From positions 2,042,501-2,106,500 of the forward strand of contig BSQZ01000022.1 of NCBI GenBank assembly GCA_033239005.1: a stretch of 64,000 nt of DNA, read 5' to 3'. This stretch comes from Lamellibrachia satsuma (lineage: Eukaryota; Annelida; Polychaeta; Sabellida; Siboglinidae). Of the stretch, positions 11,688 to 22,439 are shown in pieces. The notes under the pieces are model-generated. The model did not search any database and was not told where the DNA came from. It saw nothing but the letters and a program-made list of their open reading frames with translations. The position numbers were made by a program, and so were the translations under genes. Each line of letters starts with the position of its first letter. Position 1 is the stretch's first letter.

Positions 11688-12582
11688 TTTATGCAATCAA
11701 CAACACAACACAGATATAGAGATATGAAAAGGCCAAATGAATGACGTTTATTGTGGGGATTAAGGGTAAGCCCACTTTCAAAGAAATGTAAAACAAAGAA
11801 ATGTGGGCTCCACAACCCAACGAAGGCTGACTACGCCCAATGCGAGCCTCCTGGACATCGGGTTCAATAGAGCCCACATTTCAACACAATGCAGTAGCAG
11901 TATTCCTAGAACAAATAAAAGAAACAATGGCATTACTATTGTCATAGAACACCCTTAAACCAAATAGCATAATGCCCTACATGCTATCACGCAGTCTATG
12001 AATACAACTACCTGCTTAAAAATACACTAGCTTTAACTGGAATAACTACAAAGGTGGGGCCAATTCGCCCCATTACACGAACAGTTCTAAAATCCAAGGT
12101 GGAAGGGAAGCGGGCTGCGTCCCAGCATTAAAACCCGTGAACACTTCTGGGAAAGCCAAAACTCCCATGTCCACTATCGCAAATCAAAAAATGGGAAAGC
12201 TTGGAGACATGGAACACCCCACTTCCACCAAAGATGTACAATTGCTGCTAACCTGTAAACACACAACAGGGAGAAAGATGGGGAGGGTGGGCCAAATTTT
12301 CAAAGCGCATCCACTCCGTATGCTTTCACAAAACGAAGTGGCTAGTCCAAGTTTAAAATCTGTAGCGTCGCGCACCTGGTGCGCGCTGATTGGTTCAAAA
12401 TATGGAGGCAGGCAAACTGGGTCACAGAGCGCGTCACCCAGCTCTGCTGGAATTAGCATATAGAATAAATTAGCAATGGACCAATCATTAATTGTACGTG
12501 GTGTTGCTTGCATAAAAACCCATATGCAACCTTGGCTGTGACAATGTCGCATATTCCCATTTATGCAATCAACAACACAACA
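11688..12582 (-). mobile_element. Repeat family X, longest copy, flanked by a 23-bp direct repeat
   Basis: The element is bounded at 11688-11710 and 12560-12582 by the same sequence, beginning TTTATGCAATCAACAACACA. In minus orientation it carries an AATAAACGTCATTCATTTGG-like segment and ends TTGATTGCATAAA, as do the related copies at 53290, 59945 and 40381. Non-autonomous. It could be a solo terminal repeat, a short terminal-repeat element, or two joined copies; sequence alone does not settle this. Confidence 0.65.
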
Positions 12583-12895
12583 ATAATAACTCAGTTGCTG
12601 TTCACTGCTATAGATGAAATGACATCAAGGACAATCCTGTGGCAACCAGCACATGGAAGAACACTCCTTTGCATTCATTGACTGTGAAGCAGAAGGCGAG
12701 GGACTGGAGCCAGTAGAGTTGCAAACAGCAATAAAAGATAGTGGCATCTAGAGACAGATGTTTGAGCCAGCAGAGATCAACCCGAGTGGCTGACGTGAGC
12801 GAGCGAGCGAGAGGTACAGATACAAAGTAATGGGTGATGACATGTTTTCTGTAAACGGAAACCAATTGCTGGTAGACCATAGCGTCCTAACTTAC

Positions 12896-12972
12896 TTTCC
12901 ATCAAATGTGTGGAAATGTGGGTCTCCAGTGGATGTACACTGCATGTTACGATCCTGATCTTTGACTTCCAA
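12896..12972 (-). CDS. VWDE-like giant gene, exon 47: start of VWD domain (cassette C)
   Basis: 77 bp, phase 0 to 2: LEVKDQDRNMQCTSTGDPHF followed by HTFDG. GDPHFHTFDG opens the VWD domain. Acceptor TTGCAG, donor GTAAG. Confidence 0.9.
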
Positions 12973-13631
12973 CTGCAAAATATCACCAATATTATTAGTA
13001 TGTTCAGTTACTATTTTAGTATAATAATTAACTCAATTTACAATATTTTAACAAAACAATGATTTGCTAAAAGTTAATCAGCTTCTCTGTGGTGTTCTTT
13101 TTACAGGTTTTACATCATAATAACGATAAATTTTTTTTGGAAATAACGACAATAATAACCATTATGTTACAAAATAATTGCTCAATTTGTTAAATGGTGA
13201 GGAAGTGCTTAAGATATTTATAACAAAGAAAATATTTGTTTAATATCAAATAACTGTTAGATGTTACCAGTAAATAAGTAAGAATATAGTATCACATATT
13301 GAATAACTGAAACTCACAAAACATACAAATAATATAGTGCATTATCAAGATGGGTAATAGATATATAAACGTAGAACAACAAATAGATAACATAAGATAT
13401 CTGGCATTATTGTGAGATTATCTAGGCCTACCAATGCCAGGCAACATCCCCTGCATGAAATATGGCCCATCATAAGCCCATCTATCATACCCATTTTTCC
13501 CTCTCATTAATGAACAATAGATCTGGAGGCATCTTTCCAGTTGTGAATCAAGCCCCATAAGGACGCACACCTTTGCTGCAGGTGCATTGCCCAATACAAT
13601 AGGAGAGTGCATCCAGGTTCTGAATTCTTAC
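12973..13631. other. Intron 46/47, no recognised content
   Basis: AT-rich, with a run of T at 13131-13138; no element or array identified. Confidence 0.6.
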
Positions 13632-14048
13632 CGACACAGTCTTGATGACTCTGCTTGAAGTCACTACAGAATTGACAACCAGTGATTGGTGGACTTGGAG
13701 TTGACGCGTCTGGTCTCCGTCAACCAGTCGGTCGATTGTTGCGGCTATGGGGATCATCAACGTACGATACCAGTTGCTGTCAGTTACGACAAGGCCACAT
13801 GAAACCCGTAGACCAGGTTCATAATCCGCATAGAATCCCACCATTGCCTGTGGGACTCGGTTTGACCATTGTCCACTCTGGACACATCTCGCGTCCTTAG
13901 TTGTCGTTTGCACAGTGACGTCGATGCGGATCTTGCAGGCGTTCGCATCAGACATATTGCACATGAGACGAGGCGGAAGTGTTGAGTGGAAGTCAACGAA
14001 TCCTGTGTCTGCTCCTTCGATGAGCTCCAGGACGTCACCAGACACCAC
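13632..14048 (-). CDS. VWDE-like giant gene, exon 46: large beta domain before VWD (cassette C)
   Basis: 417 bp, phase 0. It starts VVSGDVLELIEGADTG and carries LPPRLMCNMS, CKIRIDV, VPQAMVGF and CGLVVTDSNW, ending VIKTVS at a consensus GTAAGA donor. The reading frame runs on past this donor, but the exact length match to exon 31 and phase 0 into exon 47 support the chosen end. Confidence 0.87.
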
Positions 14049-14574
14049 CTGGCGAGAACATGATGAAGACAGTCATTAGCACACGCATCACTCACCTGAT
14101 CCGCAGTAGCAAGAATTGAACATATAAAGCAAGATGATGATACAGGTAAACTATAACTAAACTAGCATAACGATTATCATAAATCTGTAATGCACATCCC
14201 TCCGTTTAGTGGCACGGTAAACCCACATTACAATTAACGTTCCTGCACACCTGTTTGTTACACCATAGCTTGTGCAGTGTAATGCTACAAAAGTAACCTA
14301 TCTATGGACAATGATAATACCTCCCTAAATCATTTCATTTATCATCACAGAACGTTTGCCTGACAAATAGCAAATACGCTACCATTTCCTATCTAAACCA
14401 TTGAGATAAGTGTTGACATCTTGTGGAATTGTCAGAGAGGGAGACCACATATGGACTGCACAATAACTGAAGCATCATTATCATGCTACATTAACAACAT
14501 GTAATACACGTTGGCACATTACAGTGCTGGGCATACTGCAATACATTACAATACTAGGTATACACTAAATGTAA

Positions 14575-14870
14575 CATGGCATCAGGTGTACTGTGACAAA
14601 AATGTAACATGGCACAAGGTGTAGCACAACATTAAATGAAGCATCACACAAGATGTATTATAACAACAGGTGTACAACACCAAGTGTACCACAACACAGG
14701 GTGTACCATAACACAGGGTGTACAAAACAGGGTGTACCACAACATAGGGTGAATCACAACACCAGGTGTACCACAACACCAGGTGTACCAAACACAGGGA
14801 GTACCACAACACAGGGTGTACCACAACACAGGGTGTATCACAACACAGGGTGTACCACAACACAATGTTG
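14575..14870. repeat. Minisatellite, unit about 17-18 bp (GTGTACCACAACACAGG)
   Basis: About 16 units, progressively degenerate toward 14580. Frames are open on both strands because the unit lacks stops; not coding. Confidence 0.9.
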
Positions 14871-15130
14871 ACAGAATATCAACGGTTTATAATTAAGTCC
14901 ACTCCCAAGAGAGATTTATGGCAGGATAAAATATAAAAATATTAATGACATTTTATCCAAATAGGACCAATTTGTATCATCTTATGTCCAGCATTATGTC
15001 CACAACCTTTGGACGTCTTCACAACTTACTGATGAAAACGTAACAAATTTAGTCATATATAGAGGGATATTAACACACTAATATGGCATATTCGTCCAAA
15101 TATTTTTAAGGAGAAAACAATTTAAATTAC

Positions 15131-15220
15131 CTGGACACCAGTCCGCAGGGGGTTTGATTCCAGAGGGCATTTGACGCTGTCACACGATCCTTGGAAACAA
15201 CTGTATACACGGCACAGAAT
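15131..15220 (-). CDS. VWDE-like giant gene, exon 45: Cys-rich linker (cassette C)
   Basis: 90 bp, phase 0, same length as exon 30: ILCRVYSCFQGSCDSVKCPL then NPLRTGVQ before GTAAT. Four cysteines. Confidence 0.87.
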
Positions 15221-15394
15221 CTGAAATGTATCAAATCAAAACTTATTCATGCATCACCCTATTTGATATATTTTACCAGCTGCTATGCATAACATTCAAG
15301 GAACTGCCGGATTGTGCCTTGATGCTCATAGAGTTAACTCACCAAACATCAGTGTGATAAACAGTTGGGGTCTGCTGATTCAGAAACAGAAATA

Positions 15395-15640
15395 CAAAGA
15401 CACAAAGTAACATTAGTTGGGGATCCACGTAGATTAGATATCATTCTCTTCTGCTAGCTGCTTGAATATGCCTAAACACAAAATTAACAAATATCTCAGA
15501 AAGGCAGGTCACACATATATGAAGAATTGGTGGAGTGTCAATAAGCCAATGGCTTCCTTGTTCACTTGACATCTGTTTTTTTTTGCTTTGGATGGCAATC
15601 TTGTGAAATAAGTATATTAACACAAAGCAAGTCGGTATAC
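15395..15640 (+). mobile_element. 3' tail of CR1/L2-like LINE family, antisense to gene
   Basis: CACAAAGTAACATTAGTTGG, a stretch coding NKYLRKAG, AATAAGCCAATGGCTTCCTT and TTGGATGGCAATCTTGTGAA identify the same 3' end as at 44650-45610. Confidence 0.7.
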
Positions 15641-15819
15641 GACAAACTTATTTGAAATGATGTAATATAATTTAACTACATTTTAAAGAAACATAATTAA
15701 ACAGCTATTGTGTTAACACATTTATTATGTTATTTGCTTAAAAATAATAACACTTAATAATAAAACTTGTTTAGTGCCTAACTCATGATACCTATTATGA
15801 TGTTAAATGAAAACTGTAC

Positions 15820-16088
15820 CTTTTCCACATTGGAGGCATTTGCCAATAACTCGGACCCTGTCAAAGTCACGGTAACATTACTGCTTTCCATGACATTGGG
15901 AAGTGCTTTTGTGTTAACAACGACTCCATCGATGATCCAGTCCACGTCATACAGCGCATCTGATCTGTTGATTGCCTGGAAGCGACATTCGAGGTCGAAG
16001 CCATTGTATCCCTCCTGGGTGGTCTCATTATCGAAGTGTTTCACAACGACAATCGTCGGCTCGGCCATTAGCAGCGGGTATGCCAGGC
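15820..16088 (-). CDS. VWDE-like giant gene, exon 44: Ig-like beta-sandwich (cassette C)
   Basis: 269 bp, phase 1 to 0: GLAYPLLMAEPTIVVVKHFD ... FDLECRFQAINRSDALYDVD, then WIIDGVVVN and NASNVEK. The Cys...Trp pair is as in exons 11 and 29. Several N-x-S/T sequons (NET, NRS, NVT, NAS) point to a glycosylated extracellular protein. Donor GTACA is unusual but maintains phase 0. Confidence 0.82.
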
Positions 16089-16182
16089 CTGTGAACATTT
16101 ACATTTGTATTGGTGAAAATGTTCATAAAGTTGACAGGACTGCTTAAAACAAATCTATGCCAGCGGACTACTACTCTGCTTA

Positions 16183-16260
16183 CAGGGGTTCCTTATTCCC
16201 TTGCCATCTGGGCCTTTGCCTTGGATGGCAATCATGTTAAATCTTGTTAAGTATTTGGGT
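16183..16260 (+). mobile_element. CR1/L2-like LINE tail fragment, antisense to gene
   Basis: CTTGCCATCTGGGCCTTTGC and GGATGGCAATCATGTTAAAT only; the body is missing. Confidence 0.65.
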
Positions 16261-16439
16261 GTCAGCAGACAAATTTGGGAGTGTGCACTTTTTCAACAAA
16301 TATAACAACAAAACCCAAGCATACAAATGGGGTGGAGGAGGCCCTTGCTAGTGATTTAATTTTATTCTGGTAATTTGACCAATCTGAATTGAATCGTTTG
16401 TAATCCATGATGGCCACGCATATGAGATCCGCTGTTTGA

Positions 16440-16650
16440 ACAAACAGAACAGAGTATAACCACTCTATGGAACAAACTGCCAAATGATTGTGTTAATGCT
16501 AGTAGTGTGAATATGTTTAAAAATAGAATTGACAGATATTTGATAAGGCCGGGCAACACATAGATGAGAAAATTGTTGGACTCGATAAGCCAATGGCTTC
16601 TGGAACTTGTTGTTTGGGATGGCAATCTTGTTCAATCTTATTAAGTCACT
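16440..16650 (+). mobile_element. 3' end of CR1/L2-like LINE, antisense to gene
   Basis: It codes LWNKLPNDCVNASSVNMFKN in the plus frame, then CGATAAGCCAATGGCTTCTG and TGGGATGGCAATCTTG. The WNKLP..VN.SS...FK pattern is the usual C terminus of CR1/L2-type reverse transcriptases. Confidence 0.75.
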
Positions 16651-17076
16651 CGGAAAAGCCCAAAGCCAATTTAAGATGGCAGTGTACCCATATGTTGGTA
16701 GACCATTGAAATCGGCCAGTTTAACAATGGATGTATTGTCTTTTAATTAAACTAGGGGATTACATGGACTCCGACCAAATACTGAATAATGAGTCCGGAT
16801 GGTGAAACAAGGTGTCTCAAACTAACGGGAAACAAAGTCTGTACAGGTAAGTAAATGTGTTCATAAAAATTACTCTTTACAAAGGTATCTTTACCATTGA
16901 AGTCTTGATGAGTAATGTCGAGAGAGATAATACATAAAATACTAAAATGTCACCTTCTAAAGACAAAACCAAAAAGTTCTTAAAAATCATTATGACCTAT
17001 TTTCTGCTAAGTCAGCACTATCTCTTACAGTTTTATCATTATTTGGTCTACTGTGCAGCCAGAAGGGTTTCCTTAC

Positions 17077-17718
17077 CTGGTAGGTCAGCACCAACGCCTG
17101 TTGGACAAACCACGCCCGCATGAATCTGTTCTTTGGTCAGTGGACGGTCAAAGATTTGGATACAGGAAATCTTTCCACTGAAGTATTTGTTCTTATCAGG
17201 GTTTGTGCCAACCCAGACACTCCCAGCTGTATTCAGCATGAACACGTCATTGATGGTCGTTTGTTTTTCGAGTTTTTCGTTGACATAAAGCATCATTTTT
17301 CCAATGTTGCTATCATAAACGGCAGCGATGTAGTACCACTGGTTCAGGATACCCAAGTCAAAGATGACTGTCTCCGACTTGGTACCATCCCGACCAACAG
17401 CCGTGAAGGTCAGCACCTTGCCTTCCAAGGTGAGGGTGCAGCCTCCATTTGAGTACGCCAACAGAGTGCCGTCTAGTTTCTCGGGGTAGACGTGCATCAA
17501 CATAGACAGGGAATAGAGGGTGTCGAGCGATCCTGTGTTGTTGATCAGAATGTAGCTGTCTTTTGTTTGGCCACCGAACCCTGTTGCCTTGGCATAGATG
17601 CCTTTTGGTCCGTTCATCTGGGGATCAACATTGACTGCAGTACCGTCATTCTTGTTTCCAGACAGATCAATGGCCCCAGTGCAGCCATCCAGAGCAAACA
17701 CTCCAGCTATCTTTTCAC
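17077..17718 (-). CDS. VWDE-like giant gene, exon 43: LamG-like domain (cassette C)
   Basis: 642 bp, phase 1 to 1: EKIAGVFALDGCTGAIDLSG, LDTLYSLSMLMHVYPEKLDG, WYYIAAVYDSNIGKMMLYVN, VWVGTNPDK and FSGKISCLQIFDRPL, ending CPTGVGADLPG. The DGC and SCLQ...VCP cysteines are conserved. It is slightly longer at its C terminus than the other copies and runs directly into the Ig-like exon 44, without small spacer exons. Confidence 0.9.
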
Positions 17719-17879
17719 CTACCGACAAAAATGTCAAAGTCAATGTCCACCTATCAGTAGAAGGCAAAGGATGGTGTAAACAAAAGTAAAACGTGTTATT
17801 TTTACATCTGTATTGTGAAGGTGTTTTTAAAATAAAGCAATAAATACAAAGTCACAATAAAATATCAATAAAATATATA

Positions 17880-18060
17880 CTAAAAATTAATATATAAATA
17901 AAAATATATAATATACATATATTTACACATTATGTATAAACATACACATACATACTATATGTACACATATGCACGCATGCACGAACAGTCACAGGCACAA
18001 CTATCTATGTGTGTGTGCTTGTGCATGCATGTGTGCTTGTGTGCATGCATGCATGCGTAT
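17880..18060. repeat. TA- and CA-rich microsatellites
   Basis: ATATAT tracts, then ACATAC and TGTGCATG repeats, immediately upstream of the exon 42 donor on the intron side. Confidence 0.75.
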
Positions 18061-18088
18061 CTTGACTCATATGGTAGAATGCACATAC

Positions 18089-18203
18089 TTCCAACGACAG
18101 TCCATTCCTTCTGGTTGAGTGACGGTTTACAAGCCAGACGTTTGTCAGTTGTGTTTTTGTCATCGTCAACATAGCAAATGCTATCAATGAGACACGTGTC
18201 AAC
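18089..18203 (-). CDS. VWDE-like giant gene, exon 42: 'CLIDSICY ... CKP ... W' segment (cassette B)
   Basis: 115 bp, phase 0 to 1: VDTCLIDSICYVDDDKNTTD then ACKPSLNQKEWTVVG. The first coding bases, GTTGACACGTGTCTCATTGA, correspond to those amplified upstream of exon 25. Donor GTATG. Confidence 0.88.
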
Positions 18204-18224
18204 CTGCAATGTAATGGCCCTCAT

Positions 18225-18575
18225 TAACTGCAGCATCACATCAGCAACATGCACCACTACAGCACTATGTACCACTGCAGCACCAGCATGGCACCATGCA
18301 CTACCAGTACGGCACCGTGCACCACCAGCACCATGCAGCAGTGCAGTACAACTGCAACATCAGTGCAGCACCACGCACCAGTGCATCTCATCTGAGAACC
18401 ATGCAGCAGTGCAGCTCCATCTACCACTGAAGCATATGCACCAGTGCAACACTGCAGTACCATGCACTGGTGCAGCACCATACACCAGGGCACGGTTGTA
18501 GCACCATGCACCAATGTAGCACTGTAGCACTAGTGCAACACCAGTGCAACACCAGTGCATCACTGCAGCACCAAC
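18225..18575. repeat. Irregular GCA-rich minisatellite (CAGTGCAGCACCA-like)
   Basis: Short CAGTGCAGCACCATGCACCA-like units of about 12-24 bp over 350 bp, beginning about 20 bp upstream of the exon 42 acceptor. Repeated CAG triplets provide many AG dinucleotides on the minus strand as TGCTG/CTGC contexts. Confidence 0.8.
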
Positions 18576-18726
18576 AAATGACCACATAACATGAATGTTC
18601 AGTCCATTTGAATTATATTGTGGAGTACACACACACTAAATGTAAACCAAGACATGTATAACAGTTATCTAGAAACCCTAAATATTCATACCATTTGAGC
18701 CACCAAAACCACGTACATGACAGTCA

Positions 18727-18850
18727 ACAAAGATAATTTCAGCACTGTAATAGTATTACTATGTATATTATCTATGACTGCACAGTACATGACAAAGATA
18801 ATATCAGCACTGTAATAGTATTACTATGTATAATATCTATGACTGCACAG
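18727..18850. repeat. Direct duplication of about 61 bp
   Basis: GACAAAGATAATATCAGCAC ... TCTATGACTGCACAGT occurs twice in tandem with few differences. Confidence 0.85.
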
Positions 18851-19199
18851 TTGTTATTATCATCAATAAGTTGTGTTCTTCCCAACTTGAAGATAAAAGC
18901 AGTCTGTCAAAATCCCTAGCAGCAACTGGGTGGGTTTCTAAAGTTCTAATTGAGTTGTACAAGGCACGGTGGACATGTGGCTGTGACCATAACAGTTCCT
19001 CACAGTGGCTGAATGGTGACACTGCCCTACTGACATTGTTTGTAATGTGTCACTGCCCCAGTGGTTGCATGTACTGTGACACTGTCCTAGTTACAGTAGT
19101 GACACAGTGGCACTGTCCTGCTGACAATGGCTGGATAGTGATACAGTCACATTGATTGAGTAATGACACTGTAGTAGTGGCTGAGTAGTGATGCTTTAC

Positions 19200-19740
19200 T
19201 GACAATGCATTTGTAACGACATTGCTTTACTGATAATGCTAGATTAGCGACACTGTCCCTGACAGTGATATGAGTGACATAGCCCAACTGATAGGATAGT
19301 TACACTGTTCAACTAACAGTGACATGATACTGACACTGTCCAACTGACAATGACAAGATAGTTACACCGCCAACTGACAGTGATCGGATAGTGACGCTGT
19401 CCAACTGACAATGACAAGATAGTGACATTGTCCAACTGACAGTGACAGGATAGTGACACTGTCCAACTGACAATGGCATGATAATGACAGTGTCCAATTA
19501 ACAGTGACAGGATAGTGACACTGTCCAACTGACAATGGCATGATAATGACAGTGTCCAATTAACAGTGACAGGATAGTGACACCGTCCAACTGACAATGG
19601 CACGATAGTGACACTGTCCAATTAAAAGTTACATGATAATGACACTGTCCAACTGACAGTGACTGGATAGTGACACTGTCCAACTTACAGTCTCATGATA
19701 GTGACACTGTCCAACTGAATGTGACATGACAGTGATACCA
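19200..19740. repeat. Minisatellite, about 21-22 bp subunits (GTGACACTGTCCAACTGACA)
   Basis: About 22-25 subunits with alternating variants (AGTGACAGGATA / AATGGCATGATA), giving a higher-order unit of about 43-65 bp. It ends about 30 bp from exon 41. Confidence 0.9.
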
Positions 19741-19768
19741 CTTAGTAAACCCTTGATCTTATCCTCAC

Positions 19769-19996
19769 CTTTGGTTTGCACAAGCGTTCTGAGCCAAAGC
19801 TGCAGGTGAGACAAGTATCATCGAAGTTGAGCAGTGTCACCTGGACTGACCACAGCACACCAACATTCTTCACTCTGATGACATAGCTGCCCTTGCTGTT
19901 AGGCAGACGACACATCATCTGATTGGTTCCCATGTATGCTCCTTTCACAATCACCGTTTGTGACGCCACCAACACATGCCATGACGTGAAACTCAG
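19769..19996 (-). CDS. VWDE-like giant gene, exon 41: beta-rich domain with CxxC (cassette B)
   Basis: 228 bp, phase 0, same length as exon 7. It starts LSFTSWHVLVASQTV, contains MCRLPNSKG and ends FDDTCLTCSFGSERLCKPK before GTGAG. Confidence 0.87.
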
Positions 19997-20329
19997 CTGA
20001 AACAATGATTGTACAAGTGCATAGCGGTGCCGAGGCTGCAGAAATATGACCATTACACATAATTAAGTATATGTGGGACTAAGTCTACAGAGTTTGACTG
20101 TTGTTAACGTAAAAATCATAAACTATATCTATTCCGACATTTTGACCTCCTGAATGTTTGCATAATGAACCACAATTTTCAATGTTATTTTCCCACGATC
20201 TGTTAAACGCATCGACTCAAATATCATGTTTACATTACATGCTGAACATAAAGGTCAATATTCAGGAATCAATATTTTATCATATTCATGATCCTCGTCG
20301 TATTCGCCAGTATCTGTCTTTCTGGTGCA

Positions 20330-20575
20330 AAAAACTATTGCAACTATTTATACAATTTCAGCATCACCTGAAGACTAATCTTTTCAACCGTGCTCTCCCT
20401 CCTTAGCTTCCTGGCATATATATATCTGTCTGTTGACAATGTTAACATTGTATATCGGTTTTGACATTGCCTAATCCTTTTGTTTTGAAGTGCCAATGAG
20501 CTCAGGTTTTCCAGGATTTAGGCACGATAGTAGTTTTCTTCTTATCATTGTTATTATTAACTGACAACATCTGTG
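20330..20575 (+). mobile_element. LINE C-terminal/3' relic
   Basis: The plus frame reads LIQFQHHLKTNLFNRALPP, like the end of LINE ORFs, followed by TGAGCTCAGGTTTTCCAGGA and TTAGGC...TTGTTATTATTAACTG; a related tail (TGAGCTC...GGATTTAGGTGCTATA) is at 28525-28600. Confidence 0.5.
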
Positions 20576-20601
20576 ATGCCTGTGATGCCTGTGATGCTCA
20601 C

Positions 20602-20783
20602 CTCAATCTTTGTGAACTCACACTCCATTTCATCAGACTGGAAGAAGCCATTACCAGTTATAACAACTGCTTCACAGTCGCCTTTGCAGGTCAGTTGTGT
20701 GTTGTTGTCCGGAATCGAAGGAGCTTGTGCAGCAGGAATAGAGCAGTCAGGACCGCGGAACTGTGCATTACATTTGCACATGC
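20602..20783 (-). CDS. VWDE-like giant gene, exon 40: second half of EGF and IPT/TIG-like segment (cassette B)
   Basis: 182 bp, phase 1 to 0: GMCKCNAQFRGPDCSIPAAQ, then APSIPDN...LTCKGDCEAVVITG and NGFF...CEFTKIE. Acceptor CCATAG, donor GTGAG. Directly after the donor the intron has three copies of a GCATCACAG-like 9-mer. Confidence 0.86.
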
Positions 20784-21286
20784 CTATGGAAACCAAGATA
20801 AATGTCTGAATTTCATTAAGAATGTGATTTTCGGTTAATATACAAAGTCCAATGTCAATGCCAATCAGGAGGTTTTTTCCATCTGTATTTTCAAAAAATA
20901 GTTTGTTGACAATTTGGAGTTCAAAATGGCACCGTTTTGGGAGTTTGACAGCAGTTTTAACGATTATTTCAACATGGACAAGGGAGCCCAAATATGCGCT
21001 AGCATTCACAGAAAAGTTTAAATGATGATTATCTCAATAATGCAATGACTGGAATGTGACTGTGATTGACTAACTATCACACTATGATAAGTTTTACATC
21101 CTTTTGAAGTTATTTTAATGCTACATGTGATAAATAAATTTTTTTTTTTTTAATTCAACATTCGATTGAATAGAACAGCAGGGAAAACTTAATTATGTAT
21201 AAATGTTTGTATATATTTCAGGATATAAACTGTTTTGAAATACTTGTCTCAGAAATCACAAAGCAACTGAAGACCCAAAAACGCAC
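20784..21286. other. Intron 39/40
   Basis: A T-rich run at 21140-21152; otherwise nothing recognised. Confidence 0.6.
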
Positions 21287-21470
21287 CGTGCTTGCAAACT
21301 CCATTCAGTTTGCAGTCATCAGAACAAAGGTTAGCACCAATCACTTCCAGTGGGTTTTGCTCGCCAGGTGTGGCTGGTTTTTGGAATGCCTCATCTCCTT
21401 CTATAGCTCCCTTGCATTTCTCCTGGGCTGCTTCAATGGCAGCTGCAGCCCAGTCAAGATTACCGCCAAT
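21287..21470 (-). CDS. VWDE-like giant gene, exon 39: W segment and first half of EGF (cassette B)
   Basis: 184 bp, phase 0 to 1: IGGNLDWAAAAIEAAQEKCK ... NLCSDDCKLNGVCKHG. The alanine-rich start looks helical. C-x3-C-x4-C forms the first half of the EGF, completed in exon 40. Donor GTGCG, a tolerated variant also used by exon 27. Confidence 0.85.
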
Positions 21471-22174
21471 CTACAGGGACAAGACAAAAGTGCCATAAAA
21501 CCAAACTTCTCAAGTACTGACAAAGAGATGCTACTGATACTAGTAAGCTTGCTTTAAGCACACATCAATACTGACTGCACTATCTGTTCGACACTTGATA
21601 TGCTTACATATATATTGCAGACACAGGGATGAAAAGAAATATCATAAACTTGCACAGTTTGATCAAACTAATACGTATCTGCAGTTTATGAGACATACAT
21701 GAGACATATGAGGCATCAGAAAATCAACTAACCAGAAATCTAAATTTTTGCCTCATACATGTCGATTTTGCAAGATGCCAGATCCATAGTAAACACTGGC
21801 ACAGCTGACGCCATGTTGAAGTAACACAAAAATAGTGAGCATATTGGGTTAGAAATGGCCTGCAGTGACTACACTTACACACATAAAAGTGTAACCTTGC
21901 ACTCAAAACAGGAGCACTAAAGCGGGGCAGAATGCTACATGTATTCAGTACAAAACAGTTTCTGACAGCACACCAATTCTGTGTGACTTAGGTGTAAATC
22001 TAGAGGGTACACCATCCAATAAAAATCATACTCAAGTATTTAATTTACAATTAAAACAATTGCTCAAATTAAGTGTAAGTCACTACTTGCTCAGTAAAGT
22101 AAATGAGTTAGGTTTTGTCTCTCTGCTTTGCTTTAAGATGAAAATATCAGAGTTTGAGTAGTTGATTGTCTCAC
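21471..22174. other. Intron 38/39, no recognised content
   Basis: No array or element identified in about 700 bp. Confidence 0.6.
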
Positions 22175-22327
22175 CTTCACATCTTCCATGCAGCCCAATA
22201 TGTCCTTCTTGAAGCTGACATGAAGAAGTTTTCTACATGCTACACCTAAGACTGAACCCTCAATCTTCAGGCGGCAATGGTCCTCAACTATTTTCTTCGT
22301 GAGACCAGTAACCGGCCAGTCCAGTGG
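22175..22327 (-). CDS. VWDE-like giant gene, exon 38: Cys/helical segment (cassette B)
   Basis: 153 bp, phase 0: PLDWPVTGLTKKIVEDHCRL ... LGVACRKLL ... GCMEDVK before GTGAG. Three cysteines as in exons 4, 21 and 53. The W-P-(V/A)-(T/G) start is closest to exon 53. Confidence 0.86.
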
Positions 22328-22339
22328 CTGAAAGAATAC

Positions 22340-22435
22340 AATTTCAATTCCACACCAATTATGCATACCAATTCCAAAATACCACTTCCAAAATATTAAT
22401 TCCAAAACACCAATTCCAAAATACCAATTCCATGT
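22340..22435. repeat. Short tandem repeat CAATTCCAAAATAC
   Basis: Five to six copies of a 13-16 bp unit just upstream of exon 38 on its intron side. Confidence 0.8.
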
Positions 22436-22439
22436 CAAA

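Noticed and set aside
13418..13631. Continuation of exon 46 past the GTAAGA donor (residues VRIQNLDALSYCIGQC)
   Set aside because: The frame is open, but the donor is consensus, the 417-bp length equals exon 31, and phase 0 into exon 47 requires stopping there.
20158..20406. Plus-strand 82-codon frame as a gene
   Set aside because: Only its end resembles a LINE C terminus; no intact domain or start context.
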